Shown here piece by piece: positions 21,765-31,645 of a DNA stretch of 42,500 nt. This DNA is from Zygnema cylindricum (Eukaryota; Streptophyta; Zygnematophyceae; Zygnematales; Zygnemataceae). The notes below the pieces were generated by a model that searched no databases, was not told where the DNA came from, and worked only from the letters and a program-made list of their open reading frames with translations. The stretch is taken from the NCBI GenBank assembly GCA_037447655.1, contig JBBHKE010002085.1:1-42500 (forward strand). The letters are read 5' to 3'. The position numbers were made by a program, and so were the translations under genes. The first letter of the stretch is position 1. Every line of letters starts with the position of its first letter.

Positions 21765-22611
21765 TGTTGAAAAGAAGTAAAGAGAGACTCACCATGGCTG
21801 CCCCCATAGTCAAAAAGAAACAGGCAGACAGGCTGCTGGATGACCAAAATGTTTTCATAGATAGGATTTGATCCTTGGTCTGCGGCGCACGATGCAGACG
21901 TATGCCTTATCCATTAAAGCGTTAACAATACGATAGACATGTGGGGTTCGTTATTTATCTAAAACGTTACTCAACGTCACTTTCGCTCAACCAAACCAAA
22001 TTGACAAAACAACACATATAGACAACGACACTCGCAGACGCGAATCTAACCGTGTAAAATGTATGATCGGATGGACGACGTCGCCGCCGCCAAACCCGAG
22101 TGAATCTTTGGCGGATTTCGGACATAGCGGCGCGATGTGCCACGTGGCGCCACATCATTGGACGCCGAAAAAGATGGGAGGAGGAACGATGGCTCTTAAG
22201 CTGACAAGTGTCAACCAAAAGGCCATGTTGAACAATGGCAGTACAATAAGTACAATCGGCCAATGTACCTTCTTGTACTATACACTCTTTTGATTAGTCT
22301 ACGGTACAGTTGTAGGAAGATGTGAGTAGGAGTTTAGGGACTAAGCGTGTTTGGGGCGCCACTCTCCAGGTGACCTTTTTATTTATGGGCCATCTTTGGC
22401 CAGCCATAACGTACTGCTCAAGGGAGCAAATTCAGTGATTCTTTTTGCGTTTGACTCAGGGGAGTCTTGTCCTCACAAGGGTGAGGGTGGCCAGAATATT
22501 TGTGTGCCTGGGCGGTACTTATTCAGGGGGAAAGTGGAAGGGGAAAATATTATCCTAGAGGCTTTACATAGGGTGCTCATTCTGTGGGATAATGGAGACC
22601 ACAAAATTTCA
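21765..22611 (+). repeat. Copia 5' LTR (847 bp)
   Basis: Starts TGTTGAAAAGAAGTAA and ends ATTTCA. It matches the two halves of the 3' LTR (28020-28180 and 30810-31645). On its - strand, near 21860-21915, is a tRNA-Arg-like stretch: TAATGGATAAGGC (A-box/D-arm like), a GTCTGC/GCAGAC stem, and GGATCAAATCC (B-box like). Confidence 0.9.
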
Positions 22612-22624
22612 GGTTATGGGCCCA
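22612..22624 (+). other. Primer-binding site complementary to tRNA-iMet anticodon arm
   Basis: GGTTATGGGCCCA follows the LTR terminal CA directly. It is complementary to the anticodon stem-loop of eukaryotic initiator tRNA-Met (…GGGCCCAUAACC…), not to the tRNA 3' CCA end. This internal (half-tRNA) priming is known for Drosophila copia and yeast Ty5. Confidence 0.85.
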
Positions 22625-22847
22625 CCCTCTAGGATGCCCATATTCAAGGGATCAGACTTTCTTTATTGTGAAATGATGACGGAGGGGGAACTTTTTGAGA
22701 AGCACCTAGGGGTATAGTGTCGGGCAAATTCGATGCCCACCTCCACCTAGGCTTGGAAGAACACGTTTTTTTGGCACCTCCGTCACAACAACTGCCAAAA
22801 CATCAACCACCATCACGAACGATGACAAGGAAGGGGAGGAAATAATC

Positions 22848-23640
22848 ATGGAAGGAGAAAATGGAGGAGTTGCACCTCGAGTGACACCCTTGCCAAAGAC
22901 GATACCGGAAGCAACACCACCAACAACGCTGACAGTGGGTCTGACTGAACGGTCAGAATATGAAAAGTGGAACTATAAAGACAAGGTTGCTAAACTCCTA
23001 ATTCTCAAAAGTGTAGTGAAGGGTATTGCCATTCCCCTTATGCATGTTAGATCTTACTCCAAGATTTGGGTATCTATTGTAAACAAATATAAAAATGGGT
23101 CATTGTAGCAGGAACAACAGGCAAAAATTAAGATTTCACCTTATACTTACAAGAGAGGAAGTAAGAATGAGTATTGCAATGACTTAGGAACATTATTTGG
23201 AGAACTAGAGAACGCAGGTAACTCATGGTCCGAGAGACAAAGAGTAAATACAATGATAATGAAACCACCTGAAGAGTATGAGAATATCATTAATCGGTTG
23301 CAGGATCTAGCTGATAGCAATTGGAATTGGGATGATACAGTGGGGATGATTTTAGTAAAAGAGAGTACCATAGTCTAAGGAGGGGAAGTCCGAGTGTTCA
23401 AGCATTGGCTGCAGGATCTGATTGGCGGAAGCGTGCTGAGGAAAAGGGAAACGATCCCTATCGAAACTTTGGAGGAAGAGGATAAGGAGTTGACAAATTT
23501 GACCGACGTGGGAGAGGAGCTCCTTAAGGTGGACTATGTCACATCTACAAGAAATTGGGACATTATATGGCATATTGTTTCAAATATGCAAATCTTCGAT
23601 TGAAAGATGGACAAGGTTTCTCAAGAGATGGAGGAAATAA
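22848..23640 (+). pseudogene. Copia gag remnant with damaged zinc knuckle
   Basis: A Gag-like stretch begins near 22848 and contains an E-YEKWNYKDK block and, further on, a LFGELENAG block with a stop codon between them (23106). At 23537-23578 the CCHC zinc knuckle reads C-H-I-Y-KKLG-H-YMAY-C: the second Cys codon has become Tyr. Frame changes near 23377 and before the knuckle break it further. The nucleocapsid would bind template RNA if intact. Confidence 0.75.
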
Positions 23641-23734
23641 AAAGGCTTTTTTGACTCAGGTTCATGACGAGGAAAAAGATAAAGTAACCGAACCGGAAGA
23701 GGAGCTTGAGAAGCTTCTCCTTCATCTGAAAACA

Positions 23735-24135
23735 ATTGAGAAGCATGCCGACATTCCAAGGGGACAAAAGTGTGCTTTCGGAGGTGAGAGCGATCCATCT
23801 GAGGATGGGTGGATCATAGACTCTGGGGCCTCAATGCATATGTGCAAGGATAAGAGGTGGCTTACTAAATTGAGGAAAATTCTAACAGTTGAGATAGAGT
23901 ATGAAGATGGTAGAGTAGAAACCACAAGTATTGTTAGATTGGTTGATTTAAAATTTATTGTAGATGGAAAGGCTTCAATTGTAACACTCTCTTATGTTCT
24001 TTACATTCCACAGCTTAGCAAGAATCTAGTTTCTATAGCTCTTCTAGATGAAAAAGAGTTTGAAATCGGAACTAAGAAAGGAATCTTCACAACTAGCTTT
24101 GATAATGAGGTTTATTTCATAGCTGAAAAGGGTAG
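23735..24135 (+). pseudogene. Copia protease region
   Basis: DGWIIDSGASMHM, with the catalytic Asp codon at 23819-23821, is the aspartic protease signature of copia polyproteins. It is followed by VLYIPQLSKNLVSIALL, the usual C-terminal part of the domain. This part of the 23555-24391 frame is intact. Confidence 0.85.
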
Positions 24136-24179
24136 TCAAGAAATGTTCATAATTGTACTTTGCAATGAAAAGGGTGTTT

Positions 24180-25168
24180 TCTACTCGTGTGGAAGTGATA
24201 TGATGCTTTGGCACAAGAGGTTGGGGCATGTGAATCTAGATAGATTAAAGAAAATGAAGATAAAACGAAAGTGGATGGAATTGAGTTTGGAGATGATGAG
24301 ACCTCATATGATTGTAGTGGATGTGCCGAAGGGAAGATTCATAGACTTCCATTTCCAAATGCATCCACATTTAGAAGAGAGAAAGTATTAGATCTAGTTC
24401 ACACTGATGTTTGGGGACCAGATAGGTATGCTTCACATGGGGGGAAAAGATGGATGCTAACCATTACAGATGATTTGTCTAGATACACTAAGGTATAATT
24501 TCTTAGACATAAGTCAGAGGTACTAAGATGTTTCAAAGAATACAAAGTATGGAGAAAAAAATTACATGAAACCCCAATAAAAGAGATAAGAAGTGATAAT
24601 GGGAAAGAATACACCTCAAAGGAATTTAAAGAATTTCTGAAAGAAGAAGGAATCCATCATGAGAAAACGGTTTCTTATAATCCAGAACAAAATAGAGGAG
24701 CAAAAAGTGTAAATAGAACTTTAGGAGATATGTCCAAAAGTATGCAAACTGATAAAATGATAGGATTGCAATTTTGGGCCGAGTCAATGAATTATTCTAA
24801 CTTCCTCAAAAATAGAGTCCTAACTTTAGCAAATAAGGAGGAAACTTCGTATGAGAGGTGGACGGGAAGAAACTAGATTTGTCTAGTTTGAGAGTGTTTG
24901 GAACTCAAGTCTACAGTTTGGATTCTGATAAGACTAAATGGAAGTTAGAGGGAAGAGGGAAACCAGGATATCTTGTAGAATATGCTGAGAGCACAAAAGG
25001 ATATCAAGTGTATGACTTGCAAAAAAGAGATATCATTTTGGTAAAACACATAGTGGTGATGAATGAAGTAAAGTCTATTGATCCATTAAAATATAACAAA
25101 GAAGTCAAAATCAGATTTGAATCGGGTCAGTATTCTGACTTTGACTTTGGAAATGAAGAGAAGGAAAA
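24180..25168 (+). pseudogene. Copia integrase region
   Basis: The HHCC zinc domain (LWHKRLGH ... CSGCAEGK) is split by a frameshift near 24270. VHTDVWGP and IRSDNGKEY hold the first two catalytic Asp residues. The third acidic residue is missing: the usual GVAERxNRT is here GAKSVNRT. A nonsense codon sits at about 24496 (KV*FLRHKS) and a frameshift at about 24865 between WTG and GKKL. The frame then runs into the solo LTR at 25169. Confidence 0.85.
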
Positions 25169-26191
25169 TGTAGAAATTAATGGTTCTAGTAGTATTTTCT
25201 AGGTCTAAAATGAAATGCAGAAAACAAACCGAGGCACTCTGCCTCTAACTCCTCTCTTCAGCTCCCACACTTGTCGAAGTCACTGAAGGCTGAAAAGGGA
25301 GATAGAGCCATGGCTGCCTTTGTTGTCTAGAGAGAGACAGGCAGTTTTTTTTAGAAGGTTTACTAAAAGGATACTTGACGGACCCAAATTTTATCATGTT
25401 CCCTGTCGTCCGTCAAGTTAGCCGGTAGCGGTTACCTTTATCCTACAAGTCTAGGATCAGTGCTAAGACATATAGGGTTTGACAAATACTTAAATAATTA
25501 GACGTGAACTAATTCATTTAACTGAAACTACGTCATGCATAGATTCAGTTTTGTAAAGTACAGAGTACGGTACGGTTCCGAAACAGATTTCGCGCATTTT
25601 GTTTCGCCAGCGAAACAAATATCCCGCAAGTATTTATGACGGCTACCATTGAAACCTGGTTTTTATCGAACTGCCGCGAAAGATGCCGAGATCGCGGAAT
25701 AGGATTTTGGCGGTTTGCGGTCACCACCACATTGATTGACATGTGGCACATCCACATTGGATTACAACATCTTTGGGGATTACACGAACGAATCCAAATA
25801 TCACATGAGTCGACTCGTTGACCATGTCGTATAATGGTCGTACAAAAAGTACACCGGCACCTGTACCTTTCTGTATGACACTGTATTATAATTAGTTTTA
25901 AAGAGAGATAAGACTTAGAAAAATTTGGCAGATAGGAGCCTCTCTCGGAGAGAGCTTCTATACAAAAGGTCAACTTTGACCCTCCATAACTTACTACTCA
26001 GGGGAGCAAATTCAGAGATTCTTTTTGCTATCGACTCAGGGGTGTCTTGCCTTCACAAGAATGAAGGTGGTCAGAGTTTTTGTCTGCCACGGTGGCAGCT
26101 TTTTTTGCTGAAACATTAAGGGGACAGGGTTATCCTAGAGGCTTCGTGTGAGCTGCCTACTCTGAAGATCTTTGGAGGTCTTAGAGTTGCA
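25169..26191 (+). mobile_element. Solo LTR (1023 bp) nested in the Copia pol region
   Basis: Starts TGTAGAAATTAATGG and ends AGAGTTGCA, with an exact 5-bp duplication GAAAA at 25164-25168 and 26192-26196. Over most of its length it is similar to the reverse complement of 29020-30201, and its last 200 bp resemble the Copia's own LTR end (GGAGCAAATTCAG-GATTCTT, TATCCTAGAGGCTT). It is therefore an LTR of a related copia family reduced by LTR-LTR recombination. An inverted TTGACGGAC/GTCCGTCAA stem lies at about 25376-25418. Confidence 0.88.
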
Positions 26192-27245
26192 GAAAACGGG
26201 AGAAGGAAAAATGGTTGCAGAAAACGGGAGAAGGAAAAATCGGCAGATGTGCCAAACGGGAATGACGAAAAGAAAACATCGGAGGTAACACCAGAATACA
26301 AAGTGGAAACCGACTAGGAACTTGATCAAACACCAAAATTGGAAGATAGGGGAGATGAAAATATTCCTAAACAAAACCTGAGATGCCTTTCATTGCGGCG
26401 TCAGATTTTGAAGGAAGAAGAAGAAGTAGTAAACGGCTTTAAGAAAGACTTGTTAATAATCAACTCACAAAGATGTCTCACCCAGAACAACCTGAGACAT
26501 ACTTAGAGGCCATAAATACCCCAGAAAGCAGCCGGTGGATCACTACCATCAATGAAAAAATGGCCTCTATCATGAAAGCCAATACATGGGAGTTGGTAGA
26601 TTACCATTGAAAGATATAAGGCTAGGTTGGTTTCTAAAGGTTATACTCAAAAAGAAGGAATAGACGATGAGGATACCTTTGCATCGGTAGTTAGGATTCC
26701 CTTTGTCGAAATCCTCTTAAGTTTAGTTGCAGTAGAGGATATGGAAATACATCAAATGAATATTAAAATTATTTTCTTACACGGAGAGTTAGAAGAAAAG
26801 ATATACATGAGGCAACCAGAAAGATTAGTGGAAAGTGGAGAAGAAAGCAAGGTATGCAAACTGATAAAATCACGTTATGGCCTTAAGCAAGCCCCACGAT
26901 AATGGAACATAAAATTGAACGAATTTCTGACCAGTGTGGGATACATTAGAATAAGTTCCGATCACTCCATATATCTATTTGAGGATGAAAATAGAGTGAT
27001 GATTTGTTAGTCTTAAGCAAGTCCTTAGATAAGATTAACAAACTCAAACATGATTTGAGAAGTCGGTTTGACATGAAAGATCTCGAGGAACCAAAATACA
27101 TTTTGGGGATTCAAATAGAGAGGGATAGAGGGAATATAATTATAAGACTCACTCAGAAAGAAGCTATCGGTAATAAGCTAGAAAAGTTTCAAATAGATAG
27201 AGCAAATGGGTGTACCACTCCCATGGATCCGAAGAAAGTATAAAA
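26192..27245 (+). pseudogene. Copia reverse transcriptase remnant
   Basis: Begins with a short tandem duplication (GAAAACGGGAGAAGGAAAAA, about 26192 and 26220). Recognisable blocks follow: ETYLEAINTPESSRW, ANTWELVDY, KARLVSKGYTQKEGID, FLHGELEEKIYM, KSRYGLKQAPR, DLRSRFDMKDLEEPKYILGI. Lesions: an internal deletion between WELVDY and RYKARLV; motif A Asp replaced by Asn (QMNIK); a nonsense codon after KQAPR; and a small deletion at about 26996-27005 that removes the YVD of the YVDD box. The enzyme cannot be active. Confidence 0.88.
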
Positions 27246-27379
27246 GAGGAGTGAAAAAGGGAGGGATATATATTTTGAATGATGAGATGGATGAGGAAGA
27301 AAATAGGTTTATGGAAGGAATTCCTTATCGGCAAATTGCAGGCAGTTTAATTTACTTTATAAACTAAACATGTCCGAAC

Positions 27380-28005
27380 ATAGCTGCAGCTGTAGGTGTT
27401 CTGAGTAGAAGTCTAAATGAACCCAAAAAAAAAGACTTCGAAGTAGACAAAAGAGTGATGAGATATTTGGTGGGAACAAGGGAATTATGGTTGCATTTGG
27501 GAGAGGAGCACACTAATTTCACCACTTTGAGTGATGCCAGTTATAGAGACGTGCCTTTAAAACGATGTACAACTGGATATTGTAAATTGCAAATTGGATC
27601 TGGTGTATTCTGTTGGAGTAGCAAACAACAAAAAGTAGTTGCTCAGTCCACTATGGAGGCTGAGTACATGGATTCGTGTGCTGCCACCAAAGAATTAATG
27701 TGGGTAAAATCTCTGCTCGAAGAACTTGAGTTCATGAAATATGGGACTCAAAATGTCTTTTTTGGTAATCAAGTTGCTATCTATATCGCAGCTAATCCAA
27801 AACACCATTTCAAAGCTAAATTTATGGACATAAGACTAAGCTTTGTAAGTGAGAATTTTGAGAATAAAATAATTAAACTGGTTAATAAAAGTGACAAAGA
27901 GATGATTGGAGACATGATGACAAAACCAGTGCCTTCCCCTAATTTGTTTTATTGCAAGTTGATTTATTGCAGAGAAAATTGTGGACTTAAATTAAAAGTT
28001 GACTA
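27380..28005 (+). pseudogene. Copia RNase H region
   Basis: AAAVGVLSRSLNEP, MRYLVGTRELWL, TTGYCKLQIGSGVFCWSSK, STMEAEYM and DMMTKPV follow the copia RNase H order. The residue equivalent to the Asp of the cDNxxAI motif is Gly (FFGNQVAI), so a catalytic carboxylate is lost. The frame 27455-28005 is otherwise open and ends shortly before the polypurine tract. Confidence 0.88.
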
Positions 28006-28011
28006 AGAATT

Positions 28012-28019
28012 AAGGGGAG
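28012..28019 (+). other. Copia polypurine tract
   Basis: AAGGGGAG lies immediately before the TG of the 3' LTR, the expected position for the plus-strand primer. Confidence 0.85.
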
Positions 28020-28176
28020 TGTTGAAAAGAAGTAATTAATTTTCACTTTTTAATTTAGAATCTAGAAAGAAGAGAAAAAGAGAGTCACCATGGGTGCCCC
28101 CATAGTCAGAAAGAAACAGGCAGACAGGCTGAAAGATGACCAAAATGTTGCCCTGGGCAAATTTGATCCATGGTCT

Positions 28177-28248
28177 GCGGCCAACTATGTTGTCCTGCAT
28201 GTGTCAACTAATGCGGCCAACTATGTTGTCCTGCATGTGTCAACTAAT
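28177..28248 (+). repeat. Two tandem copies of a 36-bp unit at the insertion edge
   Basis: GCGGCCAACTATGTTGTCCT and the following 16 bases are repeated exactly at 28177-28212 and 28213-28248. The unit includes four bases of LTR flank, so the duplication arose at or after insertion. Confidence 0.9.
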
Positions 28249-29019
28249 GTGAAGATGCATGCAATATCATCAGCTGTGCACCACTTAAACCCAAATAATA
28301 ACAAAACATCGTGACTTTAATAAGACATCAAAGGTGTAAATGAATAAATAGAACAACAAACAAGGTGGAAGAAAAAGAAAGGTTGACGACTTAGCTGGCT
28401 ATGGTTAGGTCGAATACTAAGCCGATGGATGGCCACTAGGCCCCACGGTCTATTTATATTCCTTAAAGGAGTTATCCTATTGAAGAAAATCTGAATTTAA
28501 ACTTAAAGAGGATAAATCAAAATAGAAACAACCGAGACAGAAAACAAAAACTGAAAATGACAATATGCATAACACTTATGAGGTTTGAGATAACCAAACT
28601 CAAAAGATGCACATAAACCAAATAGAAATAAATACACAATCACAAGAAATAAAAAAAACAAAATGATATTTCCAACATACAACTTCCACACTAATTAAAG
28701 TTCGGCCACAGTCGGGAAAGAAGTTTGTGTTATGAAGACGCGATAAAAATCCACTCAAACGGACAAAAAGAGTTGAAGGGAAACCGTGCAGGTCTTGGCC
28801 GAAGCCGTATAGATTAATATGTTAGGATTTACAAGAGATTGATTATGTAATAGAAACTAGACGCTTCACGCGAAGGCAGAAAATCGCCTCTAAGCTGTCC
28901 GGACAATTTTACAAAGAAAAAGATGAATGCAAAAAATCTTCAATACTGAAAATATAATTCCTGCACTTGAAAAGTGTGTGCAGGAAATAATCTGAAATCT
29001 ACTAAGTACCAGGGTCTAC

Positions 29020-30201
29020 TGAAACTCTGTGAGCTCCATTGCCCACAAAAATCGCAGATCCAAAAGAAATTTATCTAGATAGTGCCGACTCCAAGTTGAT
29101 ATAAACCCAAATGATTGACCCCTTGACAATCACAAACCCATTATAGTTTCACCCCAGTGAAATAAGACTTTCTGTGTGCTCAGTTCCACCACAGAATGCA
29201 AAGTTAGAATATGAGTTTTGGACACATTGACCCACTTTGACTTTCCCTTAGAAATGCAGCCATCCTCGCAAGCAAAAAACTCTGACCAACTACACCCCTG
29301 TGTAGCCTGGACTCTTTTGAGTCCGCAACAAAAAGAATCATTGAAAATGGTCAAGTAAATTAATTGTTATGAATGGTCAAAGATGACCTTTTGTACAGAA
29401 GCTCTCTCAAAGAGAGGGTCCTATCTACCAAATTTTTCTTAGTCCTATCTCCCTCTAAAACTCTATCGACTGAAGTACGGCACCAATTAAAATACTGTGT
29501 CGTACAAAAAAGTACAGGTGCCGGTGTACTTTCTGTACGGCCATTGTACGACATGGCCAAAATGACGACACGTGTCATATCCGGATTCGTTTCCTTAATC
29601 CCCGGAGATGCCGCAATCCAATGTGGTTTTGCCACGTGTCATTCGATGTGGCGGTGATTGCAAACCGCCAAAATCCTATTCCGCGATCTCGGCATCCTTC
29701 GCGGCCGTCCGATCAAATCCGGATTTCAATCGTAACCGTCATAAATACTTGCGCGATATTCTTTCCGATGTCAAACAAAATGCGCGGTATTTATTTCGTA
29801 ACCGTACCGTACTTCGTACTTTACACAACTGTTTCTATGCATTATGTATATAGTTCTCGTTAAATGAATTAGTCTAAATGTAACTATTTATATAACAATC
29901 ATACCCCCTATACTCTATCGTATGACCTAGACTAGTAGGATAAGGTAACCAGATACTGCGAAATTGACGTACGGTAGGTACCAGGATCAAATCCTGGCTC
30001 CGTCAATCTCCCTTTTAGAAAACCCAATGAAACTACTGTATGTCTCTCTTTTGACAACACAAGCAGCCATGGCTAACTCCAGTCTCAGTGACTGCGACAA
30101 GTGTGGGGACTTGAGTGAGGAGTTAGAGGCAGGATGTCAATATCTTCTATTTGCTTTTTATTTTGCAATCTCGAGACCCAAAAAATACTTGAATTCCAAC
30201 A
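29020..30201 (-). mobile_element. Solo LTR (1182 bp), reverse orientation, exact target duplication
   Basis: Read on the - strand it starts TGTTGGAATTCAAG and ends ACAGAGTTTCA. The 5-bp duplication TCTAC is exact at 29015-29019 and 30202-30206. It is similar over most of its length to the solo LTR at 25169-26191 and, near its 3' end, to the Copia LTR. At about 29967-30010 it carries a CCAGG/CCTGG stem around ATCAAAT followed by CTCCGTCAA, which looks like the 3' half of a tRNA. Confidence 0.92.
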
Positions 30202-30554
30202 TCTACGCCTAGCGAAAACAAACCAATAGGATTGCAGCGTGTTATGTAAATATTGCGTCTAGTTTGGATTCAACCAATAGGCGGTCGTAATCCCATGCCC
30301 TACGTTACAGAATTTATAACCCACGGATAAAATCGCTTCATATCTACATGTGAATGCGTGAACCTCCAAATGGTTCACGACTTAAATTTGTCCAATCGCA
30401 TCGCGCTGTCAAAACTGAGAGTCGGCTTGTCTATACGTCGCATCAACGGTCCGGATGCACCATTTCTAACTTGGTATGCTTTTGCGTCGACGACCACCGT
30501 AACATTGTAAGTACGGAGGCAAACGGGAAATTTTGTCGTCGGCTGAAATTACGG

Positions 30555-30705
30555 GAAAATATATATTTGTACGGTTGACGCGAACGCGGCAATACGTTGT
30601 CGGCGAAAATTACGGCAAAAAATAAATATGTACGATCGACACGTACGACGATGTAAATATGTACGGTCGACGCGAACGCAAAATGTAAGTATGTACGGTC
30701 TTGCA
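30555..30705 (+). repeat. Imperfect repeats of a TATGTACGGTCGACGCGAAC motif
   Basis: About four variants occur: ATTTGTACGGTTGACGCGAA (about 30564), ATATGTACGATCGACACGTA (about 30626), ATATGTACGGTCGACGCGAA (about 30656) and GTATGTACGGTC (about 30690). Spacing is irregular (30-60 bp). They lie near the right end of the unclassified insertion. Confidence 0.7.
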
Positions 30706-31645
30706 AAAACCCAAATAACACATAAAAACAAATTAGTGTGGCGGCCGCCCATCCTAATACTTAAATATAACAAGAAAAATGACTGACAAGATACGGCATG
30801 ACAACGTAGACGAATGCCTTATCCATTAAAGCTTTAACAAAACGATATACGTAGGAGGTTTGTTATTTATCTAAAACGTCACTTAATGTCACTTCCCTCA
30901 ACCAAACCAAATTGACAAAACAACAAATATAAACAATGGCCCTTGCGGACGTGAATCTAACTGTGTAAAATGTATGATTGGATGGACAACGTCGCCGCTG
31001 CCAAACCCGAGTGAATCTTTAGCGGCTTTCAGACATAGCGGCGCGCTGTGCCACGCGGCGCCACATCATTGGACGCCTGAAAAGATGGGAGGAGGAACGA
31101 TGGCTCCTAAGCAAACAAGTATCATCCAAAAGGCCATGTTGTACAATGGTCGTACAATAAGTACAATCGGCCACTGTACCTTCTTGTTCTATACACTCTT
31201 TTGATTAGTCTAGGGTACAATTGTAGGAAGCAACGAGTAGGAGTTTAGGGACTTAGCGTCTTTGACGCGCCACTCTCTTGGTGACCTTTTGTATTTATAG
31301 GCCATCTTTGGCCAGCCATAACGTACTGCTCAGGGGAGAAAATCCAGTGATTCTTTTTGCGTTTCACTCAAGGGAGTCTTGTTCTCACATGTGTGAGGGT
31401 AGTCAGAGTATTTGTGTGATTGGGCATCACCTATTCAATGGGAAAGTGGAAGTCCTTGAGCAAATTTTGTGATTCTTTTTGCGCTTGACTCAAGGGAGTC
31501 TTTTCCTCACACGTGTGAGGGTGGTCATGGTATTTGTGTGCCTGGGCGTCACCTATTCACTAGGAAAGTGGAAGTGGCAAATATTATCCCAGAGGCTTTA
31601 CATAGGCTGCTCATTCTGTGGGATAATGGAGACCACGTAATTTCA

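Larger units (their letters stand above)
28181..30809. mobile_element. Unclassified insertion within the Copia 3' LTR
   Basis: Foreign sequence separating the two LTR pieces. Its ends are imperfectly inverted: CTATGTTGTCCTGC near 28185 against CTACGTTGTCATGC read on the - strand from 30809, each followed after a few bases by TGTCA or GTCA. This suggests a TIR DNA transposon, although about 12 bp of target appear lost and no duplication is clear. No transposase frame is recognised. A solo LTR (29020-30201) is nested inside it. Confidence 0.5.
21765..31645 (+). mobile_element. Ty1/copia LTR retrotransposon, decayed, with nested insertions
   Basis: Full extent from the TG of the 5' LTR to the CA of the 3' LTR. 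The flanks are CCCCC (21760-21764) and CCCCT (31646-31650), a near-perfect 5-bp target duplication. The order is LTR, primer site, gag with zinc knuckle, protease, integrase, reverse transcriptase, RNase H, polypurine tract, LTR; integrase before reverse transcriptase defines the copia superfamily. A solo LTR interrupts the region between integrase and reverse transcriptase, and a 2.6-kb insertion interrupts the 3' LTR. Many stops, frameshifts and lost catalytic residues show that it is inactive. Confidence 0.92.
28020..31645 (+). repeat. Copia 3' LTR, split by an insertion
   Basis: The left piece 28020-28180 and right piece 30810-31645 match the 5' LTR and together account for it. Within the right piece a ~90-bp section (GATTCTTTTTGCG, ACTCAAGGGAGTC, GTGTGAGGG, GGGAAAGTGGAAG) is tandemly repeated (about 31348-31455 and 31468-31575). 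Confidence 0.88.

Noticed and set aside
21477-21858. Cys/Val-rich frames on the - strand
   Set aside because: Translation of a (CA)n microsatellite.
25545-25973. 142-codon - strand frame
   Set aside because: Lies wholly inside a solo LTR and is not conserved as a frame in the related LTR at 29020-30201.
29967-30010. A functional tRNA gene
   Set aside because: Only a T-arm-like stem and a short acceptor-like 3' strand are present; no matching 5' acceptor, D-arm or anticodon arm.
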